Shown here one piece after another: positions 57,916 through 64,000 of a stretch of 64,000 bases of DNA. Numbering within the stretch: position 1 is the stretch's first letter; each line of letters starts with the position of its first letter. The stretch lies in the NCBI RefSeq assembly GCF_003048535.1, contig NZ_PIRQ01000007.1:83849-147848 (forward strand). The letters are read 5' to 3'. Below the pieces are notes generated by a model. The model searched no databases. It was given only the letters and a program-made list of their open reading frames with translations, and was not told where the DNA came from. Origin of the DNA: Campylobacter concisus (lineage in GTDB: Bacteria; Campylobacterota; Campylobacteria; Campylobacterales; Campylobacteraceae). A program made the translations under genes and the position numbers.

Positions 57916-58490
57916 GCTTTTGCCTTGCAAAAACAATAATCCATATGATCGTCTACAACGCCCACGCTTTGCAAAAATGCATAGGTGCTAACAGAGCCTA
58001 GAAATTTAAACCCTCGTTTTTTTAGCTCCTTTGCCACAAAGTCTGACATAGGCGTAGTGGCTGGCACTTGTTTGATATCTTGATAGTGATTTATGATCTG
58101 CTTGCCGTCAAATTTTGGGTCAAATTTTCTTAACAAATATCCCCAAAGATAGTCATAAAAGCTACCAAATTCTTGCGTTACGGATAAAAATGCAAGGGCA
58201 TTTATAGCGAGTGATTTTAGTTTTAATCTATTACGGATCAGCCTCTCATTTTGCATAAATTTAGCTATTTCAGCCTCGCCGTAAAACTTGATCTTCTCTG
58301 GATCAAAGCCATCAAACGCCTCTCTCATGGCCTCTCTTTTTTGAAGCACTCCATGCCACGAAAGTCCCGCCTGAAAGCCCTCCAAAACTATCATTTCGAA
58401 AAATTTTCTATCATCTTTTACGACTTTGCCCCACTCGTTATCGTGGTAAGCTATATCAAGCTCGCCTTTTGCCCATTCGCATCGCCTCAT
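57912..58490 (-). CDS. tag: DNA-3-methyladenine glycosylase I
   Basis: A 192-residue base excision enzyme removing 3-methyladenine. RCEWAKG near the start with AYHDNEWG, then LEGFQAGLSWHGVLQKREAMR, and SVGVVDDHMDYCFC at the end: the cysteine and histidine positions of the Tag zinc snap are present. Followed by the exported ligase with a TTGA overlap. Confidence 0.94.
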   Translation of the reverse strand: MRRCEWAKGELDIAYHDNEWGKVVKDDRKFFEMIVLEGFQAGLSWHGVLQKREAMREAFDGFDPEKIKFYGEAEIAKFMQNERLIRNRLKLKSLAINALAFLSVTQEFGSFYDYLWGYLLRKFDPKFDGKQIINHYQDIKQVPATTPMSDFVAKELKKRGFKFLGSVSTYAFLQSVGVVDDHMDYCFCKAKA

Positions 58491-58499
58491 CTGCGTCCC

Positions 58500-59558
58500 T
58501 TAAATCTTAACTCCGTAAAACTCGCAATACCACTCGACAAATTTAGCTACGCCGTCGTTTACTTTTGTGTTTGGCTTGTAGTCAAAGTCAGCCACCAAGT
58601 CGCTCACATCAGCAAATGTTGCTGGCACATCGCCTGCTTGAAGTGGGAGGAAATTTTTCTTGATCTCACGGCCGATCTTTATCTCAACCGCCTTTATGTA
58701 GTCCATGAGCTCGACTGGGCTGTTGTTACCGATATTATAGACCTTAAACGGCGCTTTTGAAGTGGCAGGGTCTGGGTGCTTTGCGTCCCAAGCTGGATTT
58801 GGCTTAGCAGGGTTGTCGATGCACTTGATGATGCCCTTTACGATGTCGTCCACGTAGGTAAAATCGCGCTTCATCTTGCCGTAGTTAAAGACGTCGATAG
58901 TTTTATCTTTAAGCGCAGCATCAACAAACAAAAATAGCGCCATATCAGGACGTCCCCATGGTCCATACACCGTAAAAAAGCGAAGTCCAGTCGTTGGCAC
59001 ATTAAATAGATGGCTATAAGTGTGCGCCATCATCTCGTTGCTCTTTTTGGTCGCTGCGTAGAGGCTTATAGGGTGATTTACCGCCTCGTGCGTAGAAAAT
59101 GGCATGTTTTCATTTAGGCCATAAACCGAGCTAGAGCTTGCATAGACTAAATTTTTGATCTCATTGTGGCGGCAGCATTCGAGGATATTCATAAAGCCTG
59201 TGATGTTGCTGTCGATGTAGGCTTTTGGGTTTATGAGTGAGTAGCGAACGCCAGCTTGTGCAGCTAAATTTACCACTACGTCAAATTTTTCTTTGCTAAA
59301 AAGCTCTTTCATTGTCTTTTCGTCGGCGAGATCTGCTTTTATAAATTTTAAATTCGGATGCGTTTTTGAGACGATAAGCTTGCCATAGTCTATCTCGCTC
59401 GTGTCAAAGCCTGCCGTTTTTAGGCGCGCGAGCTTTAAATTTACGTCGTAATAGTCATTTATCACGTCATATCCGACGACCTCATCGCCACGTGCCACAA
59501 GGGCATTTGCAAGGTGAAATCCTATAAATCCAGCTGTTCCAGTTACTAAAATTTTCAT
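58500..59558 (-). CDS. UDP-glucuronate 4-epimerase-like NAD-dependent epimerase
   Basis: A 352-residue extended short-chain dehydrogenase. VTGTAGFIGFHLANALV, NLAAQAGVRYSLINP, ASSSSVYG, LYAATKKSNEMMAH (catalytic Tyr and Lys), TVYGPWGRPDMALF and KRDFTYVDDIV match UDP-GlcA 4-epimerases (CapI family). With ugd in the same neighbourhood, it would give UDP-galacturonic acid. Own promoter likely. It lies outside the tight operon but in the same sugar region. Confidence 0.86.
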   Translation of the reverse strand: MKILVTGTAGFIGFHLANALVARGDEVVGYDVINDYYDVNLKLARLKTAGFDTSEIDYGKLIVSKTHPNLKFIKADLADEKTMKELFSKEKFDVVVNLAAQAGVRYSLINPKAYIDSNITGFMNILECCRHNEIKNLVYASSSSVYGLNENMPFSTHEAVNHPISLYAATKKSNEMMAHTYSHLFNVPTTGLRFFTVYGPWGRPDMALFLFVDAALKDKTIDVFNYGKMKRDFTYVDDIVKGIIKCIDNPAKPNPAWDAKHPDPATSKAPFKVYNIGNNSPVELMDYIKAVEIKIGREIKKNFLPLQAGDVPATFADVSDLVADFDYKPNTKVNDGVAKFVEWYCEFYGVKI

Positions 59559-59581
59559 ATTTTTCCTTTCATTTTTGGCTT

Positions 59582-59587
59582 ATTTTA
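59582..59587 (-). promoter_or_regulatory. Candidate -10 element for the GlcA 4-epimerase gene
   Basis: Minus strand reads GCACTAAAATAAG (TAAAAT) 24 bases before the ATG at 59558, with GAAAGGAA as ribosome site. Confidence 0.35.
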
Positions 59588-59603
59588 GTGCAAAAATGTA
59601 AAT

Positions 59604-60317
59604 TTACGTATTTAGATCAGGGTAGTCCCAAGCGTTAAATTCAGCTCTTAAGTCGTCATTTTCCCAACCTTTGCAGCATAACCACTCAAGCCCCGCACGT
59701 CTTTCCATAACGACCTCTTCGTCAAGTCCAGCAACCTTTTTACCATTTATCCTTGCGTCCACACACGCCCAGTGATAGCGATAAACTAGGTCAAGTTTGC
59801 TTAAAATTTCATCCAAACTGCGCAGTTTTGAGCGCTTTTTGAGCCCACCCTCTCTAAAGACATCCATCACAAAATCACAGTCGCAAATTTTATCCATCTT
59901 ACCGATATCTTTAGCTATGCCAAGCGCCCAAAGTAAGATCCAAAGCGACTCATACTTCCAGCCCATATTTACGGCCAAATTTATATCGGCTCTGCCCTCT
60001 ACGACCTCTTTTTCTTTTACACTTAGGTCATCATAAAAATCGCCCAAAAAGTCTTTAGCCCAAGCTATCTCATCTTCACTTAGGTGGCCATTGTCGCGGA
60101 TAGTGCAAGCACACATAATGGCCGTAAATGAGCAAACCGCACGAGCAATGATCTCGTCAATGCTTCTTGGCGTAACTTCACTATTGTCATACCTTAGTGG
60201 CAGACTCTCAAGCACAGCCACGCCCTCTTTTTTTAAAATTTTTATGCTCTCATCTTTTCTTTGTTGTGCTGTTTTTGGCATATCCGCACCTTTTTTAAAA
60301 ATATCAAATACTCCCAT
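59604..60317 (-). CDS. DUF4272-like hypothetical protein
   Basis: A 237-residue soluble protein with no signal peptide or membrane helix. Patterns such as KDESIKILKKEGVAVLESLP, RSIDEIIARAVCS, then WALGIA and the ending WDYPDLNT match the DUF4272 family as I remember it. That family has no known biochemical role and often lies in accessory regions. It starts 2 bases after the mqo stop codon, so it may be co-expressed. Confidence 0.6.
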   Translation of the reverse strand: MGVFDIFKKGADMPKTAQQRKDESIKILKKEGVAVLESLPLRYDNSEVTPRSIDEIIARAVCSFTAIMCACTIRDNGHLSEDEIAWAKDFLGDFYDDLSVKEKEVVEGRADINLAVNMGWKYESLWILLWALGIAKDIGKMDKICDCDFVMDVFREGGLKKRSKLRSLDEILSKLDLVYRYHWACVDARINGKKVAGLDEEVVMERRAGLEWLCCKGWENDDLRAEFNAWDYPDLNT

Positions 60318-60319
60318 TT

Positions 60320-61666
60320 TTATTCAAAAAACTCGGCATTAAATTTCTCTTCGTTAAATTTTTTACCTAAAAATTTACAGGCTTCGATCATATCAGTTCT
60401 TGCTATTTCAAAGCAACTCGTAGCCCCAGGGCTTGGAGTCATATTAAAACTTATGCCCTCGCCTGTGCTTATCTTGCCTTCGCCAAGCTCAAGGCACTTT
60501 TTATTGCGGTCGATAACTTGTGGTCTTACGCCACCAAAATTTACAGCATAGCTCAGATCGTTTTCACTTAGGCTTGGCACGATCTTTCTAGCGTCTTTTA
60601 CAAATTCTTTTTTATTGATAAATGGCACTTCAAATAAGAAATTTCTTAAAATATAAGATCTGATGTCACTATCTTTTAAGAGATTTGTAAAGACTTCAAA
60701 GACATTTTTATCAAATTTTAGACATTTACAAAAGTCAAAAAAGCTTGAATAGCCGTGGTATCTCTCTAGTTTTGGTATGACTAGAGCTGTTGGCCCAAAG
60801 CGAGTGTTTCCGTTAGCTAGGATATCTGGATCGCCGTGAAGCGCAGCAAATGGTAGCTTATCGTTTTGTACCATATAGACTTTGCCATTTAGCAGGCGTT
60901 TTTTTGCAAAGTAAAAGCTTCCAGCAACGGGCAGTGTGCTAAGATGAAGCCCATAACCCATTTTATGAGCCAAAAATAGCGAGTGTCCTCCAGCATCTAC
61001 TACAACGTAGTTTGCAGTGATCGCTTCGCCATCATTTATCTTTATGTGAAATGTATCGCCAGCCTTTTTTATATCAGTTACTTCTGAGTTTAGACTGATC
61101 TCGTAGCCATCTGCGCCTAAATTTAGCGCATTTTGCACAAGTGAGTTTGCTAAGCCACCAAAGTCCATCGTCGTAAACTGCCCATTTTGCGTGCCTATGG
61201 CGATGATGTTTTCTGGCCTCTCATTGCCATTTGCGTCAAAAACGACGTTTGGCTCGATTTGTTTTAACTTCTCTTTGTCATAAATTTCAAGGTAAGGAAA
61301 AAGCTCTTTAAAACTCTCATATCGCTCTTTCATGCGCTCTACTTCAGCATCTCCGATAGCTAGTGCCATCTTTTGATGAGCGAACATATACTTGCCATTA
61401 AGATTGTATTTTAGAGCATATTTTACTGGCATATTTGCCACACGAGAGACTTTTTTTGCTTTTTCTAGTGTGTAGTTTGTCTCGATATCGCCACAATGAA
61501 TGGTTTGTGAGTTGCCTTTGCCGTTTGAATTTAGAGTAGCTACACCGTCATATTTTTCTAAAAGTGCGACTTTTTTTATGTCGCTAAATGCAGCCAACTC
61601 ATAAAAGAGCGCCGTCCCACTAATGCCTGCTCCGACAATTACCACTTCAAAGTGCTTCTGCCTCAT
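60320..61666 (-). CDS. mqo: Malate:quinone oxidoreductase-like FAD enzyme
   Basis: About 448 residues. N-terminal FAD-binding VVIVGAGISGTALFYEL, then EKYDGVATLNSNGKGNSQTIHCGDIETNY, GTQNGQFTTMDFGGL, the second FAD part VVVDAGGHS and the C-terminal GEGISFNMTPSPGATSC. This pattern fits the Campylobacter/Helicobacter-type Mqo, which oxidises malate and reduces menaquinone at the inner membrane. The ATG at 61666 with GGGAG upstream is chosen over an earlier TTG. Confidence 0.88.
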   Translation of the reverse strand: MRQKHFEVVIVGAGISGTALFYELAAFSDIKKVALLEKYDGVATLNSNGKGNSQTIHCGDIETNYTLEKAKKVSRVANMPVKYALKYNLNGKYMFAHQKMALAIGDAEVERMKERYESFKELFPYLEIYDKEKLKQIEPNVVFDANGNERPENIIAIGTQNGQFTTMDFGGLANSLVQNALNLGADGYEISLNSEVTDIKKAGDTFHIKINDGEAITANYVVVDAGGHSLFLAHKMGYGLHLSTLPVAGSFYFAKKRLLNGKVYMVQNDKLPFAALHGDPDILANGNTRFGPTALVIPKLERYHGYSSFFDFCKCLKFDKNVFEVFTNLLKDSDIRSYILRNFLFEVPFINKKEFVKDARKIVPSLSENDLSYAVNFGGVRPQVIDRNKKCLELGEGKISTGEGISFNMTPSPGATSCFEIARTDMIEACKFLGKKFNEEKFNAEFFE

Positions 61667-61701
61667 TTTTTCTCCCAAAAAAGTTTAGTCGCCAAAATGA
61701 T

Positions 61702-61707
61702 ACTATA
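61702..61707 (-). promoter_or_regulatory. Candidate -10 element for mqo
   Basis: Minus strand reads TAATATAGTATC (TATAGT) about 36 bases before the mqo ATG. One mismatch to TATAAT. Confidence 0.3.
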
Positions 61708-61768
61708 TTAATTTTAAAACAAACAGCATTGTGAAAAAAGCTAGAATTTTTATATAAAAGAGAAATTT

Positions 61769-61788
61769 GGCAAGGTTCTCACCTTGCC
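61769..61788 (-). terminator. Hairpin terminator after the TonB-dependent receptor gene
   Basis: GGCAAGGT pairs with ACCTTGCC around a four-base loop, eight perfect and mostly GC pairs, followed on the minus strand by AAATTTCTCTTTTATAT. It starts 6 bases beyond the receptor stop codon. The T-run is broken but the stem is strong. Confidence 0.65.
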
Positions 61789-61794
61789 TTGAAG

Positions 61795-63798
61795 TTAAAA
61801 TTTATAAGATACGTTTACTTTGAAATTTCTACCTGGCTCCCAGTCTACGTAGTTTGGGTCACCTGTATAATCAGCCGTTCTTTGAGACTGTGAAGCGTAT
61901 GCTTTGTTAAAGAGGTTGTAAATTCCAGCATTTATCTCAAGGCCTTTAAATTTGCCGCTGCTTGGTGAATAGGTAGCGTAGATATCGCTAACTGAGTAGC
62001 TTGGTATATTAACATTTTTGTCATCACCAGCCGAGATGGTATTCTTTGATGCAAAGTAGATTAGGTTGTAGCCTACTAGCGTATCAATGCTAGAAAATGC
62101 ATACTCTGCGTTAAATGTATATTTATCGCCCTGATCGCGGTAGCCGATGACGTTTGAGGTCGAATAGCAAGGCCCAACAGTTCCTCGCCGACAAGACGTC
62201 AATACCCTATCTTTATATTTTACACTTTGATGAGTGTAGCTAGCAGCTAGGCTTAGTGCGTCTAAATTTAGCCTTGCAAGTAGCTCAACGCCGCTTATAT
62301 CAGCCCCGCCAGCGTTTATCCTCTTTAAAGCTCCATTTGCTGCGTTGTTATCAACTATTAAATTTTTATATTTTGTCATAAAGTATTTTGCAGAGAGGCT
62401 ATATGAACTAGCTTCGCTTATATCACCATGATATTTAAGACCAGTTTCGTAGCTGTTTCCAGTTGTAGCTTTTAGATTTTTGTTGGCTTCAAAATTTTCT
62501 GCCCTACTAGCATACATAGACTCCATGACATCAGGCCCTCTAAAGACTCTTGCATAGCTTGCAAAAGCGTTAAGACCTTTAAGTATCTCATAATCAAGTG
62601 CAAGTGCTGGGGCAAATTCATTGTATTTATAAGTGTAGCTCTTTACATTTCCGGCTCTACCATCGTAGCTTTTTAGCTCGTGATGGGTGTATCTGATGCC
62701 TGGAGTAACAGTTAACGAACTAAAATTTAGCGCATCTTCTGCGTAGATAGAGTAGTTATTTACCTTTTCTGGGTAGTGGTTATCTGGCTTGTTAAAATTT
62801 TTACTTTGGTAAAACTCAGCGCCGTATCTAAACGTCTGTGTCAAAGCACCGGTCTCGACTACGCTTTTAGCCTTTGCGTTTATGCCGTTTGTTTTTACGC
62901 CTAAAATTTTTAAGACTGGATCATCTTTTTTATGCTCAGTGTTGTATACCGTTACATCTAAATTTAGAAGATCACTTGGTTTATACTCGTATTTTAGCGT
63001 CGTCGTATCTCGCTCATATTTACGATTATCAACAGGAAATTGACCAGTATACCAGCTACCAAACTCGGCTCTCATTGGATACATGCCTTTAAATTCATTG
63101 TGCTCTCTTGAGATAGAAATTCTATGTGCATCAAGGAAACTGTAACCAAGCTTTAAAAGATAGCTAAGATCGTTTCCATCGCCGCCTATCTTTCTTTTAT
63201 TGCCGCTTTTGCCGTAGTCGTAGCCTTTGTGATTAATAGCGGCTATAAAATCAAGCCCTTCAACTGGTGCAGTAAAGAGCATAAGACCTTGTGAAAATTC
63301 GCTGTTATTTGAAGCATATCCTGTCTTTATCTTTGCACCGATGATCTCACCACTTTCTAGCAAGTCTTTTGCATCGACCGTTTTAAAGGCAACTGAGCCA
63401 CCAAGTGCACCTGAGCCGTTTACCACTGATCTTGAGCCAACCTCGACATCAACAGCTTTTATAAGATCTGGATCGATTAGTAAGTCGGCGTTGTGGTGAA
63501 AGGTATTTCCGTTTTGTTTTGCGCCGTCTATCGTGATATTTAGACCGCGGTCACTAACGCCCCTCATGTAAATTTTTTGATTCATGCCGTTTGTGCCGCC
63601 TACATAAACACCGGGAATATCTCTCATCACGTCTTTTACTAGGCCAGCATTTCTGGTTGAAATTTTGATGTCATCAACGCCATATCCGCCACTACTACTT
63701 GTTACCTCAACTCCGCTTAATACGCTCTCGTCTGCCCCATTTGCACAAACTACTATGCTTGCTGCAAGAGAGAGTTTAAATAAGCTTTTAAATCTCAT
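61795..63798 (-). CDS. TonB-dependent outer membrane receptor, heme-receptor-like
   Basis: A 667-residue beta-barrel receptor. Signal peptide at about 1-22 (LSLAASIVVCANG), then the plug domain with VYVGGTNGMNQKIYMRGV and GSGALGGSVAFKT, and the barrel ending in the C-terminal aromatic residue (VNVSYKF). The stretch FRGPDVMESMY followed ~15 residues later by NKNLKATTGNSYETG resembles the FRAP and NPNL boxes of heme/hemoglobin receptors, so heme is favoured over a ferric siderophore. Expression is probably iron-controlled, but I could not place a convincing Fur box. RBS is AGGAG. Confidence 0.85.
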   Translation of the reverse strand: MRFKSLFKLSLAASIVVCANGADESVLSGVEVTSSSGGYGVDDIKISTRNAGLVKDVMRDIPGVYVGGTNGMNQKIYMRGVSDRGLNITIDGAKQNGNTFHHNADLLIDPDLIKAVDVEVGSRSVVNGSGALGGSVAFKTVDAKDLLESGEIIGAKIKTGYASNNSEFSQGLMLFTAPVEGLDFIAAINHKGYDYGKSGNKRKIGGDGNDLSYLLKLGYSFLDAHRISISREHNEFKGMYPMRAEFGSWYTGQFPVDNRKYERDTTTLKYEYKPSDLLNLDVTVYNTEHKKDDPVLKILGVKTNGINAKAKSVVETGALTQTFRYGAEFYQSKNFNKPDNHYPEKVNNYSIYAEDALNFSSLTVTPGIRYTHHELKSYDGRAGNVKSYTYKYNEFAPALALDYEILKGLNAFASYARVFRGPDVMESMYASRAENFEANKNLKATTGNSYETGLKYHGDISEASSYSLSAKYFMTKYKNLIVDNNAANGALKRINAGGADISGVELLARLNLDALSLAASYTHQSVKYKDRVLTSCRRGTVGPCYSTSNVIGYRDQGDKYTFNAEYAFSSIDTLVGYNLIYFASKNTISAGDDKNVNIPSYSVSDIYATYSPSSGKFKGLEINAGIYNLFNKAYASQSQRTADYTGDPNYVDWEPGRNFKVNVSYKF

Positions 63799-63835
63799 AT
63801 TTTCTCCTAATTTGGTTATTAAAATTACTATTTTA

Positions 63836-63843
63836 ATTTTATA
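63836..63843 (-). promoter_or_regulatory. Extended -10 element for the TonB-dependent receptor
   Basis: Minus strand reads TATGCTATAAAATT, a TGn-extended -10, about 38 bases before the receptor ATG. The surrounding DNA to the window end is very AT-rich; Fur-box-like strings are not distinguishable from background. Confidence 0.45.
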
Positions 63844-64000
63844 GCATAATTTTGAGATTGAATATTATAATTTTAAGTATAAATTTTGGATAAATTTTTG
63901 AGTTTTTTGGCAAAAATATAAACTATTTTTAAATTTTAATTATCTAATAAATTAATTAAATATCGAAATAAGAGACGAAATTATATGATTTTATCAAGGT

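Overview
The window is AT-rich, densely packed bacterial DNA from the Campylobacterota, most likely Campylobacter and probably a C. concisus-like species. The evidence is gene order (tal-serB-cheW-cheA-cheV-metallophosphoesterase-greA-lpxB; rplY-pth-lptG; fliF-fliG-fliH-dxs-perR; pssA-psd-ftsH-prmA-cheY), which matches blocks I know from C. jejuni, and a complete protein N-glycosylation (pgl) locus. I find no rRNA, tRNA, CRISPR array or insertion sequence. Almost everything after 1.8 kb is on the minus strand; the exceptions are tauE and the surE-thiF pair.

Layout: 1-8.2 kb holds the 5' part of trpE (cut by the window edge), a TauE/SafE permease, an orphan methyltransferase, serC, xseA, ubiE, a CYTH-CHAD protein and a PerR-type regulator. 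8.3-18.8 kb holds dxs, the flagellar MS-ring/switch genes fliF-fliG-fliH, hisC, pheA, lysA, lptG and pth. 18.8-27.3 kb holds rplY, tal, serB, the chemotaxis core (cheW, a CheA-receiver fusion, cheV), a calcineurin-like phosphoesterase, greA and lpxB. 27.4-28.8 kb holds surE and a ThiF-like gene. An 814-base gene-free stretch (28,789-29,602) follows, with several strong inverted repeats and a cluster of G-tracts. 29.6-37.1 kb holds leuA, pssA, psd, ftsH, prmA, cheY, hisA and hisH.

37.1-57.0 kb is a very long same-strand cluster with overlapping or abutting genes that builds and transfers an N-linked glycan. PglF/PglE/PglD make UDP-diNAcBac. PglC and PglA start the lipid-linked glycan, and PglJ, two PglH-like transferases, PglI and a GT25 enzyme extend it. 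A MOP-type (Wzx-like) flippase sits where an ABC flippase PglK might be expected, and two different PglB oligosaccharyltransferases are encoded. Upstream are a UDP-HexNAc 6-dehydrogenase-like gene, UDP-glucose 6-dehydrogenase and a UDP-hexose/HexNAc 4-epimerase. A small secreted ecotin-like protease inhibitor lies between the two dehydrogenases, with ATGA overlaps on both sides. 57.0-64 kb holds an exported ATP-dependent DNA ligase, tag, a UDP-glucuronate 4-epimerase-like gene, a DUF4272-like protein, a malate:quinone oxidoreductase and a TonB-dependent receptor with heme-receptor features.

The most unusual features are the two-PglB/Wzx glycosylation locus, the ecotin embedded in it, and the structured non-coding island before leuA.
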